Source: Bacillus_CJ salitolerans
GTDB taxonomy: Bacteria; Bacillota; Bacilli; Bacillales; SA4
Assembly (NCBI RefSeq): GCF_042680805.1
Contig: NZ_JBHUEM010000003.1
Coordinates: 62,001-126,000, forward strand
Direction of reading: 5' to 3'
DNA: 64,000 nucleotides
Part shown: in pieces, positions 36,797-45,844 of the stretch
Layout of the letters: each line of letters begins with the position of its first letter
Position numbering within the stretch: position 1 is the stretch's first letter
Notes under the pieces: model-generated
The model's input: the letters and a program-made list of their open reading frames with translations, nothing else
What the model was told of the DNA's origin: nothing
The model's database searches: none
Program-made: the position numbers and the translations under genes

Positions 36797-37137
36797 ATAA
36801 ATAACTCCTTTAGCTTTAAAAAAATATCAATTTTTCTCTTTTGAGGCTGTTTTATTGTTAGAAAAAGTTTCAACAAGTTGACGCCAAGATTTCCACTCTA
36901 TAACTGAATAGGTACTCCTATCCAAGCCCCAAAAAGACATGCAAGTAAAAAATCTATAATGGAACACCAGTCAACTGACTGTACTATTTAACCTTTATGA
37001 AAAAAAAGACTGATTTCAAGTAATAGTATTGTTAGTAATTGTAACAACACATTCTCTATTCATCAAATAAAGTGCTTTATGAAAACATTACCTATATTAT
37101 CTCTTGATGTACGTTAAATCTAGTTAGTAATAGATGG
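36797..37137. other. Intergenic region upstream of yjbIH
   Basis: About 340 bases between the yjbI start and the terminator of yjbJ (both genes on the minus strand). AT-rich; no gene, no clear repeat and no convincing promoter could be picked by eye. Confidence 0.4.
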
Positions 37138-37168
37138 AAAAAAAAACACCTACTTTGTTAGTAGGTGG
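37138..37168 (-). terminator. Terminator of yjbJ
   Basis: On the minus strand CACCTACTA / TAGTAGGTG is followed by a long T run (A run at 37138-37145 on the plus strand). Confidence 0.85.
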
Positions 37169-37174
37169 AAGGTT

Positions 37175-37780
37175 TTATACGAGCGATTTATTGTAGGTAT
37201 TAGTAACTTTTGTAACGTAATTTTGTGTCTCCTTAAATGGAGGAATTCCCTTATATTTATCTACATTTCCTGGACCAGCATTATATGCAGCTAAAGCGAG
37301 ACGAACATCACCATCATAACGGTCAAGCATTTGCCTTAAATACTTAGCTCCACCCTCGATGTTTTGTGCCGGATCAAAAATATTTTTAACTCCAAGACCA
37401 CGTGCAGTAGATGGCATAAGTTGCATTAACCCACTTGCACCCGCATGGCTTACTGCATTCGGATTAAAGTTGGATTCATGCTTTATAACGGACCTTATCA
37501 GCGATGGATCGAGTTGATATTTTTGGGCAGCTTGATTAATCATATTATCAATCGTACCTGATTGAATCGGGGGTAGCGATGTCGTAACTGACTGCAATGC
37601 TTGGTATTGGACAGGTTGTTTTACCTTATCACTAGTTTCTAATAACCCTGCATTCTGTGATATTAACTCAGCAAACATTTCCTGAAAAAGATTTGAATCA
37701 GACGTTTCATTTGTATTGTTAGTAGAAAAACCTCTTAGGGCTTGAAGTTCTAATAACATTTTCATTTGGTCAATTTTCAT
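37175..37780 (-). CDS. yjbJ: Lytic transglycosylase YjbJ (SLT domain)
   Basis: A 201-residue protein with a C-terminal soluble-lytic-transglycosylase domain (about residues 85-195): the catalytic Glu is in IRSVIKHESNFNPNAVS, followed by GASGLMQLMPSTARGLGV and LALAAYNAGPGNVDKY. The N-terminal 80 residues are Ser/Asn/Gln-rich and show no signal peptide, so how it reaches the wall is unclear. Confidence 0.9.
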   Translation of the reverse strand: MKIDQMKMLLELQALRGFSTNNTNETSDSNLFQEMFAELISQNAGLLETSDKVKQPVQYQALQSVTTSLPPIQSGTIDNMINQAAQKYQLDPSLIRSVIKHESNFNPNAVSHAGASGLMQLMPSTARGLGVKNIFDPAQNIEGGAKYLRQMLDRYDGDVRLALAAYNAGPGNVDKYKGIPPFKETQNYVTKVTNTYNKSLV

Positions 37781-37796
37781 GAGTTTACCACCTTGA

Positions 37797-38387
37797 TTAG
37801 TCTATAGTTTGTTGTCTATTTTTCTCATTAAAGAAACGCTTAATTTTGTTATCTGTTTTACGGACTGGAATATGATGAACGCTCAGTAGCTCTTTAAAGT
37901 CATGCTGACCTTTCGAATAGTCAGATGCCTCAAATTCTAATTCATAATCCTCTTTCCCTAAATAGAAGCTATGATCAAACACTAGTGTTCCTTGCTTGAA
38001 CATCGTTTCGGCTCTATTTGTACGGAGTGATCCCAAATATATTACTTCTTTCGGATCTATTCCTAACACTTCAATTCGTTTATATATATCACCTTGTATA
38101 AATGGACCATTTTGAAGCATCATTTCTGCTTCTGTTTTGGATATATCTTGATGTGTTTCTAATAGTCCTTCTCGTAGTGGTTCTTTAAGGGTTAATGTAT
38201 ATGTACCCTTTTTATATCGGATACGCAAGGCACTTCCTTTATTCTTAAGAGAAAACTTCGTTGTATCGAAATAATAGTTTACTTGCGATACGAACATCTC
38301 TTCACTTATGGAAAAGGCAATCAGTAATTGCTCAAATTCACCCTTTGTCACAACATTTTTGAACTCAATTTCGATTTCTTGGTTCAT
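37797..38387 (-). CDS. yjbK: CYTH-domain protein YjbK
   Basis: A 196-residue triphosphate-tunnel protein. The signature EIEFK at residues 5-9 gives the EXEXK motif; acidic and basic tunnel residues follow (ALRIRYKKGTYTLTLKEP, FELEFEASDY-like YELEFEASDY). Family members hydrolyse triphosphates such as ThTP or PPPi; the substrate is unknown. It is followed after 16 bases by yjbJ. Confidence 0.88.
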   Translation of the reverse strand: MNQEIEIEFKNVVTKGEFEQLLIAFSISEEMFVSQVNYYFDTTKFSLKNKGSALRIRYKKGTYTLTLKEPLREGLLETHQDISKTEAEMMLQNGPFIQGDIYKRIEVLGIDPKEVIYLGSLRTNRAETMFKQGTLVFDHSFYLGKEDYELEFEASDYSKGQHDFKELLSVHHIPVRKTDNKIKRFFNEKNRQQTID

Positions 38388-38536
38388 CGTTATAAATTCC
38401 TCCGCACCAATTGTTCAGTTCTGATAAAATACGTGGTTTTATACTTCTAAACCATTATACTATATTCTACTAGTTAATGTTGCTAGGTTTTGTATGGTAA
38501 AATGAATATTGGATTCTGATTTGGAGGGGTAATAAA

Positions 38537-38923
38537 ATGAGCAATAAAATAAAGATCAATCATATAGAATGGAAGAGCGATCAATTATTAATGTATTCTG
38601 ATGATAAGAGTGGCACCCAGAAGTCACTAACTGCTACGGGAAGAGTACTTGCTGATTCGGACGACCTAGCGTTTATCTACATCTTGGAAACAGAGCAAGA
38701 ATATGTGTACATTTCAATCCCGTCTGATTATTGGATTGACTTAAAAAAAGTAATGGAAGGAAATCATGAGGTTATTTTACATATACATAATGAGACTATT
38801 ATTCTTGAGGGTATTCTAGAAGAGCTTCAATACTTAATTAGTAACATCGAAGGAAATTCAAATTATGGAACCGAAATGGTAGATAAGGTGGAACAAATCT
38901 TTTTAGCTCCTAAGAATGTTTAA
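38537..38923 (+). CDS. yjbL: YjbL family protein (UPF0738)
   Basis: A 128-residue acidic soluble protein of unknown function. Length, sequence character (LLMYSDDKS, EQEYVYISIPSDYW) and position divergent from yjbK and before yjbM match UPF0738. GGAGGGG precedes the ATG. Confidence 0.8.
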   Translation: MSNKIKINHIEWKSDQLLMYSDDKSGTQKSLTATGRVLADSDDLAFIYILETEQEYVYISIPSDYWIDLKKVMEGNHEVILHIHNETIILEGILEELQYLISNIEGNSNYGTEMVDKVEQIFLAPKNV

Positions 38924-39018
38924 TGTAAAAGGTACGTTTATGAAAGCATCGCTAATAAAGAAATAGAGAATCATTAGTGATGATATTAGAATTTTTACAT
39001 ATAACTGGTGGTGTCATT

Positions 39019-39642
39019 GTGATTGAAAATTGGGATGTGTTTTTAGGACCTTATGAACAGGCCATTGATGAATTGAAGATCAAGTTCAAAGGAATTCGTA
39101 CACAGTTTGAACAGCAAGCTTTACATTCACCAATTGAATTTGTGACCGGTCGAGTAAAGCCTATACCTAGTATTCTAGATAAGGCGATAAGAAAGAATAT
39201 AGACATGAAAAAGGTTGAAACGGAGATGCAGGATATTGCAGGTATCCGAATGATGTGCCAATTCGTAGAGGATATAGAAACTGTAGTCAAGCTTTTGAGA
39301 AAAAGGAAAGACTTCGATATTATAGAAGAAAGAGATTACATTAATCATAAAAAAGATAGTGGATATCGTTCATATCATTTGGTGATACGCTATCCCGTTG
39401 AAATTGTGGATGGCTCAAAGGATATCCTAGTCGAGATTCAAATTAGAACACTATCCATGAACTTTTGGGCGACAATTGAACACTCATTAAATTATAAATA
39501 TAGTGGACAAATTCCAGCAAATATTCAAAAAAGACTACAAAGTGCAGCAGAGGCAGCGTTTCGATTAGATGAAGAAATGTCACTGATTCGCGATGAAATT
39601 CAAGAAGCACAGGCTATTTTTTCAAGAAAGAACGAAATATAA
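39019..39642 (+). CDS. yjbM: Small alarmone synthetase YjbM (SasB/RelQ)
   Basis: Single-domain (p)ppGpp synthetase, 207 residues from GTG 39019, which gives the N-terminus MIENWDVFLGPYEQAIDELK aligned with what I recall of B. subtilis YjbM; GGTGGTG upstream is a weak ribosome binding site. The open frame extends to 38977 without a site. Synthetase motifs are complete: FVTGRVKPIPSILDKA, DIAGIRMMC, DSGYRSYHLVIRYP and EIQIRTLSMNFWATIEHSLN. No hydrolase or regulatory domain. Confidence 0.92.
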   Translation: MIENWDVFLGPYEQAIDELKIKFKGIRTQFEQQALHSPIEFVTGRVKPIPSILDKAIRKNIDMKKVETEMQDIAGIRMMCQFVEDIETVVKLLRKRKDFDIIEERDYINHKKDSGYRSYHLVIRYPVEIVDGSKDILVEIQIRTLSMNFWATIEHSLNYKYSGQIPANIQKRLQSAAEAAFRLDEEMSLIRDEIQEAQAIFSRKNEI

Positions 39643-39666
39643 AGTCACCGATAAGGGGGGAATAAG

Positions 39667-40464
39667 ATGAAGTTCGCGATTACATCAAAAGGGGATAATG
39701 TTTCAAACACCCTCATGTTAAAAATGAGGAATTATCTTCAAGACTTTGATTTAATTTATGACGAGGACCAACCTGATATTGTCATCTCAGTGGGTGGCGA
39801 TGGAACATTACTGTATGCTTTTCACCGCTATTGCAAACGCTTAGACAAAACTGCTTTTGTAGGTGTACATACAGGACATCTCGGTTTCTACGCGGATTGG
39901 GTACCAGAAGAGGTGGAAAAACTAGTCATCGCAATAGCCAAAACGCCTTACCAAGTGATTGAGTATCCTTTATTAGAGGTTATCATTCGGTATATTAACG
40001 GTAATAAAGAATCTCGTTATTTAGCCCTTAACGAATGTACGGTAAAAGCAGTTGAAGGCTCACTTGTAATGGACGTCGAAATAAAAGGTCAGTCATTTGA
40101 AACCTTTCGAGGAGATGGTCTTTGTATTTCAACGCCATCAGGAAGTACAGCTTACAATAAAGCCCTAGGCGGAGCCATCTTACACCCATCCCTTGAAGTC
40201 ATTCAGGTAGCTGAAATGGCCTCTATTAACAATCGTGTCTTTAGAACGATTGGCTCACCGCTTGTATTACCAAATCATCATACTTGTATGTTAAAACCAG
40301 TCAATGATGTAGATTTTCAGATTACTGTTGATCATCTTACACTCTTACACAAGGATGTAAAATCAATCCAATACCGAGTAGCAAAAGAAAAAATTCGTTT
40401 TGCACGATTCAGACCATTCCCATTCTGGAAACGTGTTCGTGATTCGTTCGTAGCGGACTCATAA
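39667..40464 (+). CDS. nadK: NAD kinase
   Basis: Cytosolic kinase of 265 residues making NADP from NAD. The ATP/NAD site GGDGTLLYAF (about residues 40-49), ALNEC and the glycine-rich GDGLCISTPSGSTAYNKALG are intact. AGGGGGGAA precedes the ATG. It sits between yjbM and yjbO as B. subtilis yjbN (ppnKA/nadF). Confidence 0.94.
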   Translation: MKFAITSKGDNVSNTLMLKMRNYLQDFDLIYDEDQPDIVISVGGDGTLLYAFHRYCKRLDKTAFVGVHTGHLGFYADWVPEEVEKLVIAIAKTPYQVIEYPLLEVIIRYINGNKESRYLALNECTVKAVEGSLVMDVEIKGQSFETFRGDGLCISTPSGSTAYNKALGGAILHPSLEVIQVAEMASINNRVFRTIGSPLVLPNHHTCMLKPVNDVDFQITVDHLTLLHKDVKSIQYRVAKEKIRFARFRPFPFWKRVRDSFVADS

Positions 40465-40478
40465 AAGGAAGGTTTTTC

Positions 40479-41372
40479 GTGAAATTATATACACTTGCCT
40501 GGTCGATTCCAAATGATAAGAATGGCATTTTAGTAAGAGAGTTTTTGAAGGAAAAACAAATTTCCAAGGCCGCCTTGACTGATATTAAGTTTAGAGGTGG
40601 ATTCATTATGGTTAATAATGAACCCGTGACTGTCCGGCACATACTAAAGGAACAAGATATCCTAGAGATTGGATTTCCAAAGGAGATTCCAAGTGAGGAT
40701 ATGAAAGCAGAGAATATTCCTCTCTCCATTGTTTACGAGGATGAAGTCCTGCTCGTTATCAATAAGCCAGCGGGTATGTCAACCATCCCATCACGAGAGC
40801 ACCCAACTGGCTCGCTAGCGAATGCTCTTCTCTATTATTACAAACTAAACGATATAGCAAGCACGATTCATATTGTAAATCGATTAGATCGAGACACTTC
40901 TGGGTTATTACTTGTAGCGAAGCATCGCTATATCCATCATTTAATGTCTTCTCAGCAGAAAAATGGAGACATTAGAAGAAGGTATGAGGCATTGGTGCAT
41001 GGCACAATGAAGCTAGATCAAGGAGTGGTTGATGCACCTATCGGGCGTGCTTCTCACAGTATCATTGAACGTGAAGTAAGGAGTGATGGTCAACGAGCAG
41101 TCACACATTTTAACGTTCTTCAGAGGAGTATCGGCTTTTCCCATGTGTCATTAAACTTGGAAACTGGTCGGACCCATCAGATTAGAGTTCATATGGCCTA
41201 CTTAGGTCATCCTCTCCTCGGGGATACTCTGTATGGCGGTGAACGAACCATTTTAGAACGCCAAGCGTTACATAGCTGCGAGCTTTCCTTTTTCCATCCA
41301 ACTCGTCACGTATGGATGAAGCATCGTGTCGATTTACCAGCAGATATGAAGAAGTTAGTAGAAGACAAGTGA
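40479..41372 (+). CDS. yjbO: RluD-type pseudouridine synthase YjbO
   Basis: RNA pseudouridine synthase of 297 residues. The catalytic Asp is in HIVNRLDRDTSGLLLVAK; the conserved C-terminal block reads LETGRTHQIRVHMAYLGHPL. An S4-like N-terminal part (ISKAALTDIKFRGGFIMVNNE) binds RNA. Start is GTG 40479 after GGAAGG. The exact uridine target is unknown. Confidence 0.92.
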   Translation: MKLYTLAWSIPNDKNGILVREFLKEKQISKAALTDIKFRGGFIMVNNEPVTVRHILKEQDILEIGFPKEIPSEDMKAENIPLSIVYEDEVLLVINKPAGMSTIPSREHPTGSLANALLYYYKLNDIASTIHIVNRLDRDTSGLLLVAKHRYIHHLMSSQQKNGDIRRRYEALVHGTMKLDQGVVDAPIGRASHSIIEREVRSDGQRAVTHFNVLQRSIGFSHVSLNLETGRTHQIRVHMAYLGHPLLGDTLYGGERTILERQALHSCELSFFHPTRHVWMKHRVDLPADMKKLVEDK

Positions 41373-41391
41373 TAGAGCTTGTCTTTTTTGT
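41364..41391 (+). terminator. Terminator of the yjbM-nadK-yjbO cluster
   Basis: AGACAAG / CTTGTCT stem overlapping the yjbO stop, followed by TTTTTT. Confidence 0.85.
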
Positions 41392-41443
41392 TTTCAAAAA
41401 ATAAATATTAATTTCGTAAAAGAACAGTATTTGTACGAAAAAA

Positions 41444-43485
41444 GCGAGGAGGTGAGTAAATCAAGAAACGAGGTAAGTAAATTAGGAAACGGGTTAAGTA
41501 AATGAGCATCACAGGTAAGAAAACAGGCGAGGAGGAAAGTAAATCGAGAAACGAGGTAAGTAAATGAGCAAACGAGTTAAGTAAACGCGCAGCACAGGTA
41601 AGAAAACAGACAAGGAGGTAAGTAAATCGAGAAACGAGGTAAGTAAATGAGCAAACGGGTTAAGTAAATGATCAGCACAGGTAAGAAACCAGGCGAGGAG
41701 GAAAGTAAATCGAGAAACGAGGTAAGTAAATTAGGAAACGGGTTAAGTAAATGAGCAGCACAGGTAAGAAACCAGGGGAGGAGGTAAGTAAATCGAGAAA
41801 CGAGGTAAGTAAATGAGCAAACGGGTTAAGTAAACGGCAGCACAGGTAAGAAACCAAGCGAGGAGGTAAGTAAATTGAGAAACGAGGTAAGTAAATGAGC
41901 AAACGGGTTAAGTAAACGCGCAGCACAGGTAAGAAAACAGGCGACGAGGTAAGTAAATCGAGAAACGAGGTAAATAAATGAGAAAACGGGTTAAGTAAAC
42001 GCGCAGCACAGGTAAGAAACCAAGCGAGGAGGTAAGTAAATCAAGAAACGAAGTAAGTAAACAAGCAAACGGGTTAAGTAAATGAGCAGTACAGGTAAGA
42101 AACCAAGCGAGGAGGTAAGTAAATCGAGAAACGAAGTAAGTAAACAAGCAAACGAATTAAGTAAATGATCAGCACAGATAAGAAACCAGGCGAGGAGGTA
42201 AGTAAATCAAGAAACGAAGTAAATAAACAAGCAAACGGGTTAAGTAAATGATCAGCACAGGTAAGAAACCAGGCGAGAAGGTAAGTAAATCGAGAAACGA
42301 GGTAAGTAAATGAGGAAACGGGTTAAGTAAACGAGCAGCACAGGTAAGAAACCAGGCGAGGAGGAAAGTAAATTGAGAAACGAGGTAAGTAAATGAGCAA
42401 ACGAGTTAAGTAAATGATCAGCACAGGTAGAAAACAGACAAGGAGGAAAGTAAATCGAGAAACGAGGTAAGTAAACAAGCAAACGGGTTAAGTAAATGAG
42501 CAGCACAGGTAAGAAAACAGGCGAGGAGGAAAGTAAATCGAGAAACGAGGTAAGTAAATGAGCAAACGGGTTAAGTAAACGCGCAGCACAGGTAAGAAAA
42601 CAGGCGAGGAGGAAAGTAATCAGAGAAACGAGGTAAGTAAACAAGCAAACGGGTTAAGTAAATGAGCAGCACAGGTAAGAAAACAGGCGACGAGGAAAGT
42701 AAATCGAGAAACGAGGTAAGTAAATGGGCAAACGAGTTAAGTAAACGCGCAGCACAGGTAAGAAACCAAGCGAGGAGGTAAGTAAATCGAGAAACGAGGT
42801 AAGTAAATGAGCAAACGGGTTAAGTAAACGCGCAGCACAGGTAAGAAACCAAGCGAGGAGGTAAGTAAATCAAGAAACGAAGTAAGTAAACAAGCAAACG
42901 GGTTAAGTAAACGCGCAGCACAGGTAAGAAACCAAGCGAGGAGGTAAGTAAATCGAGAAACGAGGTAAGTAAATGAGCAAACGGGTTAAGTAAACGCGCA
43001 GCACAGGTAAGAAACCAAGCGAGGAGGTAAGTAAATCGAGAAACGAGGTAAGTAAATCAGCAAACGGGTTAAGTAAATGAGCAGCACAGGTAAGAAACCA
43101 AGCGAGGAGGTAAGTAAATCGAGAAACCAGGTAAGTAAATGAGCAAACGAGTTAAGTAAACGCGCAGCACAGGTAAGAAACCAAGAGAGGAGGTAAGTAA
43201 ATCGAGAAACGAAGTAAGTAAACAAGCAAACGAGTTAAGTAAATGATCAGCACAGGTAAGAAACCAAGCGAGGAGGAAAGTAAATCGAGAAACGAGGTAA
43301 GTAAATCAGGAAACGGGTTAAGTAAATGATCAGCACAGGTAAGAAACCAAGCGAGGAGGTAAGTAAATCGAGAAACGAAGTAAGTAAACAAGCAAGCGAG
43401 TTAAGTAAATGATCAGCACAGGTAAGAAACCAGGCGAGGAGGAAAGTAAATCGAGATACGAGGTAAGTAAACAAGCATCAGCAAG
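41444..43485 (+). repeat. 2-kb higher-order tandem repeat: 83-bp unit of four 20-21 bp monomers, about 24 copies
   Basis: The array repeats an 83-bp unit about 24.5 times. Each unit is four related monomers: GGTAAGTAAATCGAGAAAC.., GGTAAGTAAATGAGCAAAC.., GTTAAGTAAACGCGCAGCAC.. (21 bp each) and GGTAAGAAACCAAGCGAGGA (20 bp). Every monomer starts with G(G/T)TAAG. The plus strand is very rich in A and G. Units differ by point changes (CGAG/CAAG, AAACGCGC/AAATGATC/AAATGAGC, GGTAAG/GGAAAG). Minus-strand open frames of 75-130 codons across it arise from the repeat; 83 is not a multiple of three. Flanks are the yjbO terminator and the NERD gene, whose promoter is not obvious in 43486-43628. Confidence 0.95.
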
Positions 43486-43628
43486 AAAGAAAGTTGCAAA
43501 TACTAACAACTAATACACATCTAAATCAAGTAGTAATAAGAAAACATATCATATTCTAATTTTATTTAGAAGGAAAACAATTGTAAATGTCGAACTAATT
43601 CAAAAATAAAAAGTATAGGAGTGGTGAC

Positions 43629-44585
43629 TTGATTTTTAAAAAACGTTCTATCCCTATTAGGATACTTCAGCTTGAAGCATTATTAAGAAGGCTGCCCATA
43701 ACTCATCCACAGCGAAAACGGATTGAAGAAGAGTTACAAAGACGAATGATAGGCTACCGAGGTGAACAGTCCATTGATTATTATCTCCAGCCCTATTTAC
43801 AAGAGAACTATTCCATTTTGCATGGTCTTAGGCTTATGGATGTTCATGGCCAGTATTTTCAAATTGATACATTACTCATCTCTCCAAGCTTTATCCTCTT
43901 AATTGAAGTGAAGAACCTCTCAGGAACTTTATTATTCGACCAACCGAATCATCAGCTAATTCGTATCCTACATGATAAGGAAGAACGATTCCTTGACCCG
44001 GTTTATCAAGTGAATAGACAAATGAGAAGCTTACAAGCATTACTGGACAATCAAAGTATTGGTTCTATACCATTACTATCAATTGTTGTGATCAGTAATC
44101 CGTCTACTATTCTGAAGTCAGCTAACCCTCAAAAGCTAATCCATGCTGAAATTTTACCAACGAAATTAAAAAGCTTTGAAGCAGTTCACAAACAGACGTA
44201 CCTCTCCGGGAAAGAGATAAAAAGAATTTCTAGGTGGTTGAATAGAAAACATGAACCATTCATTACCAACATCCTACCTAGCTTTCAAATTGATCCTTCA
44301 GAAATTCTTCCAGGAGTCCACTGCCCAAAATGCCACAAGCTTGCAATGACGCGGATTAGAGGTCCTTGGAAATGCTCACATTGTTATTTTACTGACAAAG
44401 ATGCTCATTTACTCACTTTACAGGATTATGTTCTTCTAAACGATAGATATATTACGAATCAGCAAGCTAGAGAATTTCTACTAATAACAGCATCAGTACC
44501 TGTATCAAAAATATTTTCCTCCATGATCCTCCCTTATACTGGAACCTTCAGAAACAGAAAATATATCCTTCCTTTTCCGGATTAA
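43629..44585 (+). CDS. NERD-domain nuclease with C-terminal zinc ribbon
   Basis: A 318-residue protein with a NERD (nuclease-related) domain at about residues 40-150. The PD-(D/E)XK-type core is visible as FQIDTLLI followed by FILLIEVKNLSG (Asp, then Glu-x-Lys). A C-terminal Cys4 zinc ribbon, CPKC...WKCSHC near residues 232-255, suggests DNA or RNA binding. The start is TTG 43629, with AGGAG 8 bases upstream. Targets are unknown. The last 45 bases are part of a 191-bp segment present three times. Confidence 0.85.
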   Translation: MIFKKRSIPIRILQLEALLRRLPITHPQRKRIEEELQRRMIGYRGEQSIDYYLQPYLQENYSILHGLRLMDVHGQYFQIDTLLISPSFILLIEVKNLSGTLLFDQPNHQLIRILHDKEERFLDPVYQVNRQMRSLQALLDNQSIGSIPLLSIVVISNPSTILKSANPQKLIHAEILPTKLKSFEAVHKQTYLSGKEIKRISRWLNRKHEPFITNILPSFQIDPSEILPGVHCPKCHKLAMTRIRGPWKCSHCYFTDKDAHLLTLQDYVLLNDRYITNQQAREFLLITASVPVSKIFSSMILPYTGTFRNRKYILPFPD

Positions 44586-45111
44586 ATAGAGACTAACGGT
44601 GCAATCTTCTAATCAAAACTCCCAAATTTCTCGTCCACATTTGGCATTTTATGATGGAACGGACACTGTCTCCATTTCCGGGTATTGTAAAGCTGTAACT
44701 TTCCCCAAATACCGCGCCCGTATCAATGACTGGAACCTTCAGAAACAGAAAATATATCCTTCCTTTTCCGGATTAAATAGAGACAAATGGTGCAGTCTTC
44801 TAATCAAAAATACCAAATTTCTCGTCCACATATGGCATTGATGATGGAACGGACACTGTCTCCATTTCCGGGTATTGTAAAGCTGTAGCTTTCCCCCAAA
44901 TACCGCGCCCATATCAATGACTGGAACCTTCAGAAACAGAAAATATATCCTTCCTTTTCCGGATTAAATAGCGACAAACGGTGCAATCTTCTAATCAAAA
45001 CTCCCAAATTTCTCGTCCACATATGGCATTGATGATGGAACGGACACTGTCTCCATTTCCGGGTATTGTAAAGCTGTTAGCTTTCCCCCAAATACTGCGC
45101 CCGTATCAATG
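44541..45111. repeat. Tandem triplication (191-bp unit) across the NERD/prpE junction
   Basis: The unit begins GGAACCTTCAGAAACAG at 44541, 44732 and 44923, a spacing of 191 bp each time. It joins the last codons of the NERD gene to the last codons of prpE (minus strand). Copy 1 supplies the true end of NERD and copy 3 the true end of prpE; the material between is duplicated and already carries point changes and small indels. This covers the 405-base gap 44586-44990. A plus-strand open frame at 44599-44841 is a by-product. Confidence 0.95.
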
Positions 45112-45734
45112 TTTATCGTTCTGTTTACGATTCTGGGCTCCCTGACAGGGGTATGTCCATACACAATCCAAGCTTTTCCATTATAGTGCTGTGCCCAGTC
45201 TCTTCTGATTGGTCTGCCATCTGGGTGAGTGGCACCTGTAATATCACCATAGAGAACAAACGTCTGAACCTTTTTGTCAAATCTCCCGATGTAATCTTCT
45301 CGGATGCCAGCGTGGGCAATAACCAGCTTATGATGATCTACTATTTGATATAACGGTGCTTTTTCATATAGCTCTATGAAATGTTTTTTAATCATTTTTT
45401 GATCTTTCGTAGAAAGAGCTTCGTACTCTGCAACAGTTGTTTCAAGTCCGTGTGTGACTTGAACCTTCCGCCCTAAAAAGAATCGATACAATTTATTGCA
45501 ATGGTTTCCTGGGGAATAGAAGGCTATTTCTTGTTCAACCACTAGTCGGAATACCGTCTCGATTACTTGAAGTGAGTTTGGACCTCTGTCGGTTAGATCG
45601 CCAACAAAGGCAAGTTTTCTGTTAGAAGGGTGTATAGGTATTCCATTCCTCCATTCATAGCCGAGCTTCTCAGTTAGTTGGACAAATTCTTCGTAACAGC
45701 CGTGAATATCTCCGATAATATCGAGGTTCATCAT
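44991..45734 (-). CDS. prpE: Bis(5'-nucleosyl)-tetraphosphatase PrpE
   Basis: Metallophosphatase of 247 residues that hydrolyses Ap4A-type dinucleotides. Metal-site motifs are DIIGDIHGCYEE, FVGDLTDRGPNS and SPGNHCNK; later His residues occur in VIAHAGIRED and VYGHTPVREP. In B. subtilis PrpE influences spore germination. The start ATG follows GAGAGGAG. Its last 40 codons lie in the triplicated segment; the reading frame is open to the TAG at 44991. Confidence 0.92.
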   Translation of the reverse strand: MMNLDIIGDIHGCYEEFVQLTEKLGYEWRNGIPIHPSNRKLAFVGDLTDRGPNSLQVIETVFRLVVEQEIAFYSPGNHCNKLYRFFLGRKVQVTHGLETTVAEYEALSTKDQKMIKKHFIELYEKAPLYQIVDHHKLVIAHAGIREDYIGRFDKKVQTFVLYGDITGATHPDGRPIRRDWAQHYNGKAWIVYGHTPVREPRIVNRTINIDTGAVFGGKLTALQYPEMETVSVPSSMPYVDEKFGSFD

Positions 45735-45776
45735 ATAGGCTCCTCTCTTTTTTGATATATAGTATTTTCTAACAAT

Positions 45777-45808
45777 AAAAAAAGAAACAGAAGAAGCTGT
45801 TTCTTTTT
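45777..45808 (-). terminator. Terminator of the RodA/FtsW gene
   Basis: AAAAAGAAACAG / CTGTTTCTTTTT stem between the prpE start and the rodA-like stop. Confidence 0.8.
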
Positions 45809-45844
45809 AGGCTCATATAAATGTATCAATTCATCATCTTTGGC

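Noticed and set aside
41672..43474. Repeated minus-strand open frames of 75-130 codons (Leu/Phe/Tyr-rich, FTYLVSRF-type) in the satellite array
   Set aside because: They recur because the 83-bp unit recurs; 83 is not a multiple of three, frames shift between units, no ribosome binding site stands before the starts, and the composition simply reflects the A/G-rich opposite strand.
41444..43485. CRISPR array
   Set aside because: There are no unique spacers between constant repeats: all parts of the 83-bp unit repeat. No cas gene is present in the window.
44599..44841. 80-codon plus-strand open frame
   Set aside because: It lies in the triplicated antisense end of prpE and has no ribosome binding site.
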